This document shows, piece after piece, positions 54,538 to 62,151 of a DNA stretch of 64,000 nucleotides. Position 1 is the first letter of the stretch. Each line of letters begins with the position of its first letter. The position numbers and the translations under genes are program-made. This stretch comes from a virus, in IMG/VR virus record IMGVR_UViG_3300036402_000045, positions 1 to 64,000 of that record; one strand, written 5' to 3'. Under the pieces are notes generated by a model. That model searched no databases. It was given only the letters and a program-made list of their open reading frames with translations, and was not told where the DNA came from.

Positions 54538-54725
54538 TGGCGGGCAAGAAGAACGAACTGTGGATTCTCATCGCTTTGGTGTCTGCGCTGTTCCTCGTCG
54601 TTGTGATGTGGCTGTCACTGACGATGATTGCTGACAACGCCAACGATCAAGAGCGAAACATCAAACGGTGCCTGCGGATCGAGAATTCCGAAGCCGCTCT
54701 TCGATGTGTGGCTAGCGAAATCTGA
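54537..54725 (+). CDS. Single-span membrane protein (62 aa)
   Basis: MAGKKNELWILIALVSALFLVVVMWLSLTMIADNAN, with one helix at about residues 8-30 and a polar C-tail. Its ATG overlaps the upstream stop (TGATG). An envelope role is possible. Confidence 0.6.
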   Translation: MAGKKNELWILIALVSALFLVVVMWLSLTMIADNANDQERNIKRCLRIENSEAALRCVASEI

Positions 54726-55147
54726 TGATCGACAAGGAAGCTCGGATCATTCTGAAGCGCTGGACTCGCTGCCAGTATTACGTCTACCTCCGTCCGCTGG
54801 ACTACCGCTTCTACAACCCGACCGCTGACTTCGCCGTTCACTGGAAAGTGACGGTGGAGTACCGAGGGCTGGGTTACAAGCAACACGTCGGAGAGGGCAT
54901 GAACCTTTCCGAAGTAATCAAGAAACTGGGCCTAGAGGTTCCGCTGAACAAGCCGAAGCTGTCGCCCCGAGCTTCAGTCCCGCGCCCAACCACCGTGGCG
55001 AAGATCAACGTCAATATCCGAAAGAACCCCGGTCGGGTGAAGCTGACCCAGAAGTTCGTTGACGACGCCAGAGGCGATGCGGAGGCGATGCCCGCCAACG
55101 GGGGCGTCCGGAAGCGGAAGAAGAAGCCTCATGCCCGTCGCAAGTGA
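54725..55147 (+). CDS. Hypothetical basic protein (140 aa)
   Basis: A beta-rich N-half (WKVTVEYRGLGYKQHV) and a strongly basic C-terminus (VRKRKKKPHARRK). Likely nucleic-acid binding. It overlaps the next gene by 17 bp. Confidence 0.55.
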   Translation: MIDKEARIILKRWTRCQYYVYLRPLDYRFYNPTADFAVHWKVTVEYRGLGYKQHVGEGMNLSEVIKKLGLEVPLNKPKLSPRASVPRPTTVAKINVNIRKNPGRVKLTQKFVDDARGDAEAMPANGGVRKRKKKPHARRK

Positions 55148-56027
55148 CCGCAGCATTCTGAAGTCGTTCGTCAAGCACATTCAGGAGAAGGACGTTGATC
55201 CGTTCACTCCATTGATCGATGCGTACCTCACGAAGCGAGAGCTTCCCAAGTACCGAGACAGACGGCTGAAGGAGTTCAGCTTCCCGGTGCTGGAGCGCCC
55301 TCGTCCGTTGGGCAGGTTGTCTCCCTCTGCCCTCTGTGGCTGCGAGAGACAGGCCGCGTTCAAGATGCTGGGGGTTGAGGGCCGCAAGCGGGTTGACGCC
55401 GACACAGAGTTGGTCTTCATGGACGGTCATTGGCGTCACCACAAGTGGGACTACATCTTCCTCGACATGCAGGCGATGTTTCCGAACAAGATCAAGGTGC
55501 TCTCCTACGAGGACAACATCAAGATCCCGCACCTGTTCATCGCTGGCTCGTTGGACATTCATGTTGCTGTCAAGATGGATGGTCGCTGGGTTCGCTACGT
55601 CATCGACTTCAAAGGAGCGAACGACTGGGCATTCCAGTACGTCCACAAGAACCACGCTCCGAAGCCCGAACATCTCCTTCAGGTGCTCCCCTACATGCGA
55701 GCCAAGAAGTGCCGCAAGGGAGCGGTGATCTACGACTCCAAGAATCGAAACAACTTCTACATCTTCACCTTCGACTTCAACGCGAAGGAATGGAAGATGG
55801 TTCGCCGCTGGGCCGGTCGGGTGCTCGATCAGCTAGAGCGGAATGTTCTGCCGCCCACGTCTCCCGATTGCACCAAGGGCAACTTCATGGGAGACAAGTG
55901 CCCGTTCCGAGGACTCTGCTATGGCCCGAAAGACGACGACCGGATCGAGCAAGAGATCTTCCAGCAATGGCAAGGACTCGAAGCTCTCTGGGAAGAAGGA
56001 CTTGCGATCGAAGCCGAAATCTTCTAA
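55131..56027 (+). CDS. RecB/Cas4-like exonuclease (PD-(D/E)XK)
   Basis: 298 residues. LSPSALCGCERQAAFKMLG, IAGSLDIHV and YVIDFKGAND supply the Cas4/RecB-like acids and lysine, and LLQVLPYMRAKKCRK continues the fold. The N-terminal Cys and a late C-x(n)-CPFRGLC group fit a metal or iron-sulphur cluster. It probably trims DNA ends during recombination, next to recA. Its 3' end overlaps the gene at 55921. Confidence 0.8.
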   Translation: MPVASDRSILKSFVKHIQEKDVDPFTPLIDAYLTKRELPKYRDRRLKEFSFPVLERPRPLGRLSPSALCGCERQAAFKMLGVEGRKRVDADTELVFMDGHWRHHKWDYIFLDMQAMFPNKIKVLSYEDNIKIPHLFIAGSLDIHVAVKMDGRWVRYVIDFKGANDWAFQYVHKNHAPKPEHLLQVLPYMRAKKCRKGAVIYDSKNRNNFYIFTFDFNAKEWKMVRRWAGRVLDQLERNVLPPTSPDCTKGNFMGDKCPFRGLCYGPKDDDRIEQEIFQQWQGLEALWEEGLAIEAEIF

Positions 56028-56400
56028 TGATGCCTATAGCGAGGTACGGGCGGTCCTCGAACCGTTGCTTGAATTCTTCGCGGCGGGGGATGATGTGTTC
56101 ACCGAACACGATTCATTTGATCCGGCACACCTACACGCCTCTCTTGGAAGGATCTATCGAAGTTGGAAGGTTTGCCGTACCGCTTTGGACCCGGAATTCG
56201 ACCCGGAGAGATTCAGCTACGAGCGGAAGCAGAAGCGGCGTGCTTCGGATTCACCCAGTCCGATCAGCCGAACCCGTTCTACGGTCCCGAAGTCGATCTC
56301 CGCAACGAACCGCAAGCGGACCGCGACGCCAGAGAAGAAGTCGCCAAAGCCATCTGTTCGTCGTGCAAGCTCAAGTGGCCGTGCCTCGAATGGGCGATAG
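55921..56400 (+). CDS. Overlapping hypothetical protein upstream of WhiB (159 aa)
   Basis: MARKTTTGSSKRSSSNGKDSKLSGKKDLRSK... a Lys/Ser-rich start, then a helical, acidic-to-basic stretch (SEVRAVLEPLLEFFAAGDDVF...). Codon pattern is good to about 56200; from there the frame lies over the WhiB gene, where the latter's motifs are conserved. The real stop may be earlier, or a frameshift may join the two. Function is unknown. Confidence 0.45.
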   Translation: MARKTTTGSSKRSSSNGKDSKLSGKKDLRSKPKSSNDAYSEVRAVLEPLLEFFAAGDDVFTEHDSFDPAHLHASLGRIYRSWKVCRTALDPEFDPERFSYERKQKRRASDSPSPISRTRSTVPKSISATNRKRTATPEKKSPKPSVRRASSSGRASNGR

Positions 56401-56813
56401 CCACCGAGGAAGAGTGGGGCGTGTGGGGCGAGATGCCCCCGCAGGATCGCAAGAGGTTTCGGAAATGGCTGCGGAAGACCAAGCGCAATGAGAAGCCCAA
56501 AGGCTCCAGCCTCAAGAACCTCGTCACGCTCTGGCTCCAAGTCGAAGAGCGCAACCGCAAGCGTCGGGAGCGAGAAGCCAAGAAGCAAGCCCAACCTCAA
56601 GCAAAGGTCGTCAAGCTCACACCGCGCCCTGGTGGTGATGGGACTCGATCTGTCTCTGACCGCAACCGGGTTGGTGGTACTGGACGGGCTACGGGTTTGT
56701 CGGTGGCGGCTTCTCCGAACGGAACCAGTAGGACAGCAAGGCCAGTCCCTCGGGCTGCTTCCGTCAGGCAAGTACCGGGGGCACCAAGAGGATCGAATCG
56801 AGTGGTCCGTTAG
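56163..56813 (+). CDS. whiB: WhiB-like transcriptional regulator
   Basis: 216 residues from a TTG with a GGAAGGA site. The four iron-sulphur Cys are at about 27, 65, 68 and 74 (ACFGF, CSSC, C), and GVWGEMPP replaces the usual GVWGG turn. A basic region and a long Arg/Ser/Pro C-terminal tail follow. WhiB proteins bind sigma and alter host promoters; phage copies can affect host division. The tail overlaps the RuvC-like gene. Confidence 0.8.
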   Translation: MEGLPYRFGPGIRPGEIQLRAEAEAACFGFTQSDQPNPFYGPEVDLRNEPQADRDAREEVAKAICSSCKLKWPCLEWAIATEEEWGVWGEMPPQDRKRFRKWLRKTKRNEKPKGSSLKNLVTLWLQVEERNRKRREREAKKQAQPQAKVVKLTPRPGGDGTRSVSDRNRVGGTGRATGLSVAASPNGTSRTARPVPRAASVRQVPGAPRGSNRVVR

Positions 56814-57156
56814 CCATATCCGAAAGGCGTGGCGTAAGTTCCGCCCCGATCTTGTCGTGATCGAGGACTACGCCTACGGCGCTCGCGGCAGGGGCTTGAC
56901 CGGCATCCATGAGCACGGAGGCGTGGTCCGGAACTTCCTGTACCGAGTCGATGCCCCGTTTGTGGTGGTGCAGAACGCCGTCATCAAGCAGTACGCAACG
57001 GGATCAGGCAAAGCCACGAAGCCTGAGATGGTTGCCGAGGCGAAGACTCACTGGCCCGAGCTTCCAGACATGCGAGAGAACGACAACCTCGCAGACGCCT
57101 ACTTCATGGCACATTTCGGAAACACGAACTACTCATCCCTGGTGCAGAATGCTTGA
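56638..57156 (+). CDS. ruvC: RuvC-like Holliday junction resolvase
   Basis: 172 residues (ATG 56638, preceded by in-frame GTGs). MGLDLSLTATGLVVLDG is the RNase H-like active-site strand, and IEDYAYGARG and ENDNLADAYFMAHF carry the remaining acids. Probably resolves recombination junctions with RecA. The first 176 bp overlap the WhiB tail. Confidence 0.8.
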   Translation: MGLDLSLTATGLVVLDGLRVCRWRLLRTEPVGQQGQSLGLLPSGKYRGHQEDRIEWSVSHIRKAWRKFRPDLVVIEDYAYGARGRGLTGIHEHGGVVRNFLYRVDAPFVVVQNAVIKQYATGSGKATKPEMVAEAKTHWPELPDMRENDNLADAYFMAHFGNTNYSSLVQNA

Positions 57157-57181
57157 CAGCAGAATGTTTCCGTTCTAGCCT
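57153..57181 (+). promoter_or_regulatory. Promoter with motif variant in spacer
   Basis: TTGACA -17 bp- TAGCCT; the spacer AGAATGTTTCCG is the motif in the opposite orientation. Ends seven bases before the ATG at 57189. Confidence 0.72.
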
Positions 57182-57188
57182 GGAGCAC

Positions 57189-57407
57189 ATGAACACGAAG
57201 CAGTTGAAGGAGCGGTTGGAGAAGATCAACGTCCTTGACGAGAAGCCCGACCCCGAAGCCGCTCACTCCGAGCAGGACGATCTGATCGTGGCGTTTCTTG
57301 CTGAGATCGTTGACAACAAATACCGCAACTACAACCGTCTTCGGCAACACGCTGAGCTTCTTCTGAAGTTGGCGACCGATGACCAGAGAGAGCGGTGGTA
57401 CGCGTGA
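57189..57407 (+). CDS. Small helical protein, leaderless (72 aa)
   Basis: MNTKQLKERLEKINVLDEKPDPEAAHSEQDDLIVAFLAEIVDNKY... a charged helical chain. Start set by the promoter geometry. Function is unknown. Confidence 0.6.
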   Translation: MNTKQLKERLEKINVLDEKPDPEAAHSEQDDLIVAFLAEIVDNKYRNYNRLRQHAELLLKLATDDQRERWYA

Positions 57408-57784
57408 TCGCCGCTTCCGGCGTTCGCTTCGACGGTCTTGACCTGTTGGTGGTCTTGGCCCTCGTCTCCATCATCGTCGTGCTGGTGTCGCTCTACTTCG
57501 TAACCTTCGGCAAGAAGGTCGATGACGACATCGATCGTCTACTGAAGACCACCGGCCCGAAGCTCTCAATGGACGAGATGGATGGGCTTCTCCGGACCGA
57601 TTACCTGGCTCTGTTGACGCCGAACCTGAGCGCCACCCCCTACTTCCTTGACAGTGGAACCTCACTCCCGAAGCTGTGGAGCTTGATGGACGAGGAATGG
57701 AAGTACGGGATTTCCGAAAGTCCCATGCCCACTCCGTTCTACGACTGGGCCAATGAGCGGCCCGTTCCGCTGGTGAACTGGTGA
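57404..57784 (+). CDS. Single-span membrane protein (126 aa)
   Basis: GTG start overlapping the upstream stop. A hydrophobic helix at about residues 11-34 (LDLLVVLALVSIIVVLVSLYFVTF) is followed by an acidic-basic domain. Last third is Pro/Trp rich. Function is unknown. Confidence 0.6.
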   Translation: MIAASGVRFDGLDLLVVLALVSIIVVLVSLYFVTFGKKVDDDIDRLLKTTGPKLSMDEMDGLLRTDYLALLTPNLSATPYFLDSGTSLPKLWSLMDEEWKYGISESPMPTPFYDWANERPVPLVNW

Positions 57785-58002
57785 GCGCGGACCTGCCGGG
57801 AGTGCTTCCTCCCGTCCGCATCCCGAAGGACTGGAAGGAGCGGGCCGACCTCGCCAACTTCGCTGGCCTCTCGGACGACGAAAGGGCTGCTCTGGACGCA
57901 TGGTGCGCCCTGGAACAGCGGGAGTACGAGGCCCGTCTACGGCGAGCGATGGAACGTGACGGCGACCTGCCGATGGCGTCCGCATCCGACGAGAAGGCAT
58001 GA
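57781..58002 (+). CDS. Small hypothetical protein (73 aa)
   Basis: GTG start; VSADLPGVLPPVRIPKDWKERADLANFAGLSDDERAALDAW... helical with an acidic stretch. Coupled to both neighbours. Unknown function. Confidence 0.5.
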   Translation: MSADLPGVLPPVRIPKDWKERADLANFAGLSDDERAALDAWCALEQREYEARLRRAMERDGDLPMASASDEKA

Positions 58003-58514
58003 GCTACCGAGGCAGCGCGTCGCTCTCGGACAACGGTTGGTATCGCTACGACCTGGAACGGAAGTGGGAGCGAGTCATAACCCGCAAGGTCGTCTGGGTC
58101 ATGCTCAACCCGAGCACCGCCGATGCTCGATTCGATGACGCCACAATCCGAAAGTGCGTGAGCTTCTCCCAGATATGGGGCTTCGACGGCATGGCTGTGG
58201 TGAACCTGTTCGCCTACCGGTCCACCAATCCCAACGTTCTCGCCAACCTGCACGACAAGGGCCATGCACGCGGACCCGAGAACCCTGGATACATCAGAAG
58301 CCACATCAACGACCGCGAGACACAACTAGTGGTGGCTGCTTGGGGAGCCAACGTCAACAAGATGGGCCTGCCCCGTTACAACATCGAAGCATGGTGTCGT
58401 GCGGCCAAGAAGCCCCTTCGGTGTCTCGGAACCAACAAGGACGGTTCTCCCAAGCACCCTGGTCGTATCGGTTACGGAACGCCCCTAGTACCTTTCGGAA
58501 AGTACGAGACATGA
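57999..58514 (+). CDS. DUF1643-family protein
   Basis: 171 residues. VVWVMLNPSTADARFDDATIRKCVSFSQIWGFDGMAVVNLFAYRSTNP is the DUF1643 signature, and GANVNKMG plus CLGTNKDGSPKHP follow. The family is widespread in phages and plasmids and remains enzymatically unassigned. Coupled by ATGA. Confidence 0.85.
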   Translation: MSYRGSASLSDNGWYRYDLERKWERVITRKVVWVMLNPSTADARFDDATIRKCVSFSQIWGFDGMAVVNLFAYRSTNPNVLANLHDKGHARGPENPGYIRSHINDRETQLVVAAWGANVNKMGLPRYNIEAWCRAAKKPLRCLGTNKDGSPKHPGRIGYGTPLVPFGKYET

Positions 58515-58684
58515 ACGCTCGAAGCGTTGAGTGCCCGGTCTGTAAAGCCAAGCCCGGACAGCGGTGTTCAGAGGCCAGATCCTTGAGTCTTCCATGGGGA
58601 CGATCTCATCCGTCCCGAGTCCAGAAGGCTGCGAAATGCGTATCAACAGAAGATGACCAAGAGACGATCGCGCAAGAAGACTGA
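58511..58684 (+). CDS. Small zinc-finger protein (57 aa)
   Basis: MNARSVECPVCKAKPGQRCSEARSLSL... CPVC-x(6)-C matches the phage-type zinc finger of the DksA-like or MqsA-like compact class. It overlaps the next gene by 32 bp. Confidence 0.55.
   Translation: MNARSVECPVCKAKPGQRCSEARSLSLPWGRSHPSRVQKAAKCVSTEDDQETIAQED
58638..58645 (+). promoter_or_regulatory. GCGTATCA start-proximal element
   Basis: Seven bases before the ATG at 58653, inside the end of the zinc-finger gene. Confidence 0.45.
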
Positions 58685-59177
58685 ACCCTCCTGGTGGTGG
58701 GTTGAAGGACTTCGGAAACTGTCCGGAGTGAAGGTCTGGTATCCGCTCTACTGCTCGAAGACCGAAGCGGGCGCGCAACAAATCCAGCGCATGTGTGCTG
58801 GCGAGGCGCGGCGTATGCGAGAGGGTTTAGCTACAACTAAAGACGCCTCCACCCTCAAGGGCTACAGGGAGTTCCGAGTCGTTCCCGATAGCGAACAGGG
58901 AGTTCGCTGTAGCGAATGCACGTCGAACTACCTCAAGCGCATCAAGCGAGACGGCAAGCGGCTGTGGAAGTGCCTGAACTGCGGCCATGTGTGGGAGCGG
59001 GAAGCCTTTACCGAGTTGGTGCATGACACCAAGACCGTTTCAAAGGCCCCTACAGGGCCTTCTAAGGCTTCGAACCGCCCTGCGAAGGGTGTTGACGCTG
59101 CGAGGCGTGCTTCCGGACGGGAGAAGAAGCCACAGAAGCCGGTCCGTTCCACCCGAAAGGGTCGGAAGATCCGCTAG
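58653..59177 (+). CDS. Zinc-ribbon protein with basic tail (174 aa)
   Basis: MTKRRSRKKTEPSWWW... A CSECTSNYLK...WKCLNCGHVWE unit forms a zinc ribbon, and the C-terminus is very Lys/Arg/Ser rich, suited to nucleic-acid binding. Last plus-strand gene before the converging lysis genes. Function is unknown. Confidence 0.6.
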   Translation: MTKRRSRKKTEPSWWWVEGLRKLSGVKVWYPLYCSKTEAGAQQIQRMCAGEARRMREGLATTKDASTLKGYREFRVVPDSEQGVRCSECTSNYLKRIKRDGKRLWKCLNCGHVWEREAFTELVHDTKTVSKAPTGPSKASNRPAKGVDAARRASGREKKPQKPVRSTRKGRKIR

Positions 59178-59203
59178 AGCCTGACTCGGCTGGGCTGCTC
59201 GTC

Positions 59204-59353
59204 TCAAAGAGGTTCCCAGGCGTTTTCCGAAAGAAGCTGATCGTCAACCTCTTCCCAATCCTGCCCGTCGTAGTTCTCCAGGAACGCGAAGAAGCTCGCT
59301 GCCATGTCCACGATCCCGAGGGCACGAACAGCGAGCTTCTTCAGTTGACGCAC
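59204..59353 (-). CDS. Small hypothetical protein at end of lysis operon (49 aa)
   Basis: GTG at 59353, a few bases from the stop of the membrane protein above. VRQLKKLAVRALGIVDMAASFFAFLENYDGQDWEEV... amphipathic N-helix and acidic C-half. It could be a lysis regulator; unproven. Confidence 0.5.
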   Translation of the reverse strand: MRQLKKLAVRALGIVDMAASFFAFLENYDGQDWEEVDDQLLSENAWEPL

Positions 59354-59358
59354 GAAGC

Positions 59359-59799
59359 TCAGACCTTGAAGACCTTCGCCATGACGAGGTACACGATGAT
59401 GGCGCAGGCAGTAGCGAGCAACGCCGTCTGCCAATCAAGATGACCGTCTTCGTTCGGAGTCTTCTTCCCGCGAACCGTGGCACCGGGAATCATCTTGAGA
59501 CGAGCCGGATCATCCGAAGGGCGCTTGGCCGAGAGGTAGTCGGCGGCGAGGCCAGCACCAGATCCAACGGACAAGCCGATGGCAATGAGGGAGTAGGCGT
59601 TCATCTTCGCCAGCGAGCCGCCGATGTCGATCTGCGAAGCGAAGTCGGTCTGTGCGTAGAGCACGACGGCGACAACGCCCGCAAGCCAAGCGGAGGCCGT
59701 GGTCACGATGCCGTTGATGTCGCGGTTCGTGAGGTACTTGGTGAAGTCGATCACCTTCTTCACCAACGCCAGCATTGCGAGTACGGGTACGAATTCCAT
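59359..59799 (-). CDS. Putative holin or lysis membrane protein (146 aa)
   Basis: Residues about 3-18, 32-50, 68-86 and 126-144 are hydrophobic, giving three or four membrane spans with short loops (MEFVPVLAMLALVKK; VTTASAWLAGVVAVVLYA). The lysis-gene position favours a holin. The true start (ATG 59799) has a nearby GGAG site. Confidence 0.6.
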   Translation of the reverse strand: MEFVPVLAMLALVKKVIDFTKYLTNRDINGIVTTASAWLAGVVAVVLYAQTDFASQIDIGGSLAKMNAYSLIAIGLSVGSGAGLAADYLSAKRPSDDPARLKMIPGATVRGKKTPNEDGHLDWQTALLATACAIIVYLVMAKVFKV

Positions 59800-59807
59800 T
59801 CTGCTCC

Positions 59808-60386
59808 TTACGGGTTGGTGGTGGTGGTCGTGGAAGGAACGACCGGTGCCGGAACACTTCGTACCTCTCGGCACGCGTCCCGAACCTCGGGGATCTGAAC
59901 ATTCGGAATCTGAGGACGGAGAGATTCGAGGACGATCCGATTGTTCTCTTCGGTCTTGCAATCCACGGCTTCGATGATCTGGTTCACAAGCAACTGAGTT
60001 GACGCCACCTGTGAAGCCGTGGCTTCAGGCCCCGTCACCTTCTGAAGAATCGCTAGCGAGGAAGCGGTGTTGTCGATCGCTGTGCGGTTGTCACGACTGA
60101 ACTGGCGCTGGTCCCAGTAAGCCAGTCCTGCGAGCACAAACGCCGCTGCGAAGACAACACATGCGAGCTTGAACCAACGACGGTCCCGCTCGCGTTCTTC
60201 ATCCCCCTGCTGAACCTTGATCGTCAGGGTCTTCGTTGCTACCGCCAGTTCCCCGACCTTCTCGGCCATCATCGTCATCGAGGCCGTGAGGCCAACCAGA
60301 AGATGAACTTTCAGAGTTTCCTCTGACTCCGATGGGAGTGACGGAGGCGTCTGAAACGCCGTCTGTTCGTCGTTCGGTCCTGTCAC
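59808..60386 (-). CDS. Membrane-anchored coiled-coil protein of lysis operon (192 aa)
   Basis: An acidic N-terminus, then a helix (TLKVHLLVGLTASMTMMAEKV), one membrane span at about 70-88 (FKLACVVFAAAFVLAGLAYW) and a periplasmic-like coil ending in Thr/Pro repeats (VVPSTTTTTNP). Overlaps the gene above by 188 bp. Possibly a spanin- or antiholin-type partner, though the host is not a typical Gram-negative. Confidence 0.55.
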   Translation of the reverse strand: MTGPNDEQTAFQTPPSLPSESEETLKVHLLVGLTASMTMMAEKVGELAVATKTLTIKVQQGDEERERDRRWFKLACVVFAAAFVLAGLAYWDQRQFSRDNRTAIDNTASSLAILQKVTGPEATASQVASTQLLVNQIIEAVDCKTEENNRIVLESLRPQIPNVQIPEVRDACREVRSVPAPVVPSTTTTTNP

Positions 60387-60531
60387 GAAGTCGCTCTGCT
60401 TTCTCAGTCACGGATTGAGCAAGGAAGACGATCTCGGTCGTCAACTGATTGATGGCATCCACGATGGCGTCTGTGTCGTCGTCTACCGCAACCAAGTCTA
60501 CGACCTGCTTCCTTATAGACACGTATATCAC
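60199..60531 (-). CDS. Small lysis-operon protein, heavily overlapping (110 aa)
   Basis: MIYVSIRKQVVDLVAVDDDTDAIVDAINQLTTEIVFLAQSV... The first 48 residues are helix-like. The rest (Ser/Gly/Asp rich) lies across the next gene and is probably a non-functional extension; a programmed stop or frameshift could end it earlier. Confidence is low beyond residue 50. Confidence 0.4.
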   Translation of the reverse strand: MIYVSIRKQVVDLVAVDDDTDAIVDAINQLTTEIVFLAQSVTEKAERLRDRTERRTDGVSDASVTPIGVRGNSESSSSGWPHGLDDDDGREGRGTGGSNEDPDDQGSAGG

Positions 60532-60896
60532 CCACCCCGTCGATGTTCAGAAGCGGCTTCTCGCTCAAGAGCGTCCAACCGATCGACCAGTCTGTCAAGT
60601 GCGGGCAGGATGACATCGTTGGTGTTTTGGAGCGCAAGCTGATATGCGGTAAGCGCCGGGAACACCTTCTCCATCATCAGAGTTTTTGACGCGGCCTCGG
60701 CATCGTCAGTCCTCTTGCGCTCAGCGTTGCGGTCTTCAATGGCTTGGTCGTAGAGCTTCCCGCGCACGACCTGACCAGTAAGCCAAGCGATGACGATCAG
60801 ACCCAGCAGCCCGTACTGCGCCCAACCCGGTAGGGGTTCGGCAACGCTTGGACCGTTAGCGGCCACCAGATAGCTGATCCCAGTCAGGAGGGTCAC
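60528..60896 (-). CDS. Holin-like membrane protein with C-terminal coil (122 aa)
   Basis: Hydrophobic segments at about 2-14 and 27-44 (LPGWAQYGLLGLIVIAWLTGQVV), then a charged helical C-half with a coiled coil. Coupled to both lysis neighbours. A two-span holin fits. Confidence 0.55.
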   Translation of the reverse strand: MTLLTGISYLVAANGPSVAEPLPGWAQYGLLGLIVIAWLTGQVVRGKLYDQAIEDRNAERKRTDDAEAASKTLMMEKVFPALTAYQLALQNTNDVILPALDRLVDRLDALEREAASEHRRGG

Positions 60897-61185
60897 CCCG
60901 ACGCTCCTTCCAAGTCCAGTTCTTCTCGGCGGGGGTCTTCGCTATGAAGACGAGAGCCAAGATGATTCCGCCGATGTTGAAAGCCGTGTATCGGGTGATG
61001 CCGTCTCCGATGTGATCGAGAGCATTCAGCCCTGCGGCGATGGCGAGCATCGCTGCGCTCAGGTGCAACCAAGCAGGTTCGGAAAATCTCTTGAGCCATC
61101 GTGCCGCTCTCCAGAACAGCACGAAAGCCGCCAAGACTCCCGCCACCGCTGTCATCACACGGGAGATGTCCAAGGCAAGCACCAC
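60856..61185 (-). CDS. Holin-like membrane protein (109 aa)
   Basis: Three hydrophobic helices (about 2-24, 39-57 and 65-83), GTG start, basic/aromatic end. Directly downstream of the amidase gene, so it likely permeabilises the membrane for endolysin export. Confidence 0.6.
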   Translation of the reverse strand: MVLALDISRVMTAVAGVLAAFVLFWRAARWLKRFSEPAWLHLSAAMLAIAAGLNALDHIGDGITRYTAFNIGGIILALVFIAKTPAEKNWTWKERRGDPPDWDQLSGGR

Positions 61186-61194
61186 CTTTGTCGG

Positions 61195-62151
61195 CTACTC
61201 CGTAACACTGACCTGCACATGGGCAGGCCATCCCGGTGCCCATCCTTCGACCGAGAGGATCGTCCCGTTGCTGCCGGGAAGGTCATCGGCAGCGAAGCCG
61301 AGCTTGGCGTTCTGGTACTTCTGGTCAGCCTCCGGGCGCAGGCCAGGTTCGAGAGCACCCTTGATCTGGGTCTTCGACCACGGAAGACGGACCCAACCGA
61401 ACCCGGCATAGGGACCGGAGCTTCCGGTTCCAACGATCACGTCGTAGGTGTTCAACTGCATGTCAATTTCCTCCGATGAGAGAAGCGTGAGCCACGCCGG
61501 GGGCGCGGGAGTTGGCGGCGTTGGTTCGGAAATCACCATGCCACCACGAACGAACTGCATTACTGCACCGCCAGGGCAAGCGGTCTGCTTCCAATCGGCA
61601 TGAACGTGCCGCTCGGTTCCGGAGCCGCGGGCCTCGTACCACTCGAAGACATTCCGAAGTCCACGTCGGGCATCCACAGTGAACTCATCGCCCTCGCCCA
61701 TCAAGACGCAATGGGCGTAGCTGCGATCGTTCCCGGTATTGGTGCCGTTGGCAGCCGTTCGCCATCCGTACCAGCGTCCTTCGAAGATGAACCCGTGACG
61801 GCAAGTGACATCGGAATATGCGATGTCATTCCAGCCCTGGTGCTCCATGTGGTACTTCTGAATTCCACGGAGCTTGGTGGCGCAGGACGTGTGCGGATAG
61901 TCCCCGAGGCCCGGACCTTCCCAGTGGGCCGTGTTGCCGCGTGCGGTCGTTAGACCGGTCCTGCCCGTTGCGGCCTTGGCTCCCCAAGAAACCCGAGGGA
62001 TGAACTTCGCAGGCGGCGGCGTTCCCTTGACGCTGAGGATGGCGTTCTGGAAAGGCGGGGACTCGATCTGGCCGACGTACTCCAGAACCTCGTAAAGCTC
62101 CAGGAGATCCGCAGGAACGGAAAGATGTTCTGCTTCGAGAAGCTCAGTCAA
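61195..62151 (-). CDS. N-acetylmuramoyl-L-alanine amidase (PGRP/amidase_2 type)
   Basis: 318 residues. TAHWEGPG, then YHMEHQGWNDIAYS...CRHGFIFEGR, and HVHADWKQTACPGG give the zinc ligands His, His and Cys of the PGRP/T7-lysozyme fold in the middle third. The N-terminal 65 residues form a separate helical domain, and the C-terminal 110 residues may bind the cell wall. It cleaves the amide linking muramic acid to the stem peptide. No signal peptide, so it needs a holin. Confidence 0.88.
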   Translation of the reverse strand: MTELLEAEHLSVPADLLELYEVLEYVGQIESPPFQNAILSVKGTPPPAKFIPRVSWGAKAATGRTGLTTARGNTAHWEGPGLGDYPHTSCATKLRGIQKYHMEHQGWNDIAYSDVTCRHGFIFEGRWYGWRTAANGTNTGNDRSYAHCVLMGEGDEFTVDARRGLRNVFEWYEARGSGTERHVHADWKQTACPGGAVMQFVRGGMVISEPTPPTPAPPAWLTLLSSEEIDMQLNTYDVIVGTGSSGPYAGFGWVRLPWSKTQIKGALEPGLRPEADQKYQNAKLGFAADDLPGSNGTILSVEGWAPGWPAHVQVSVTE

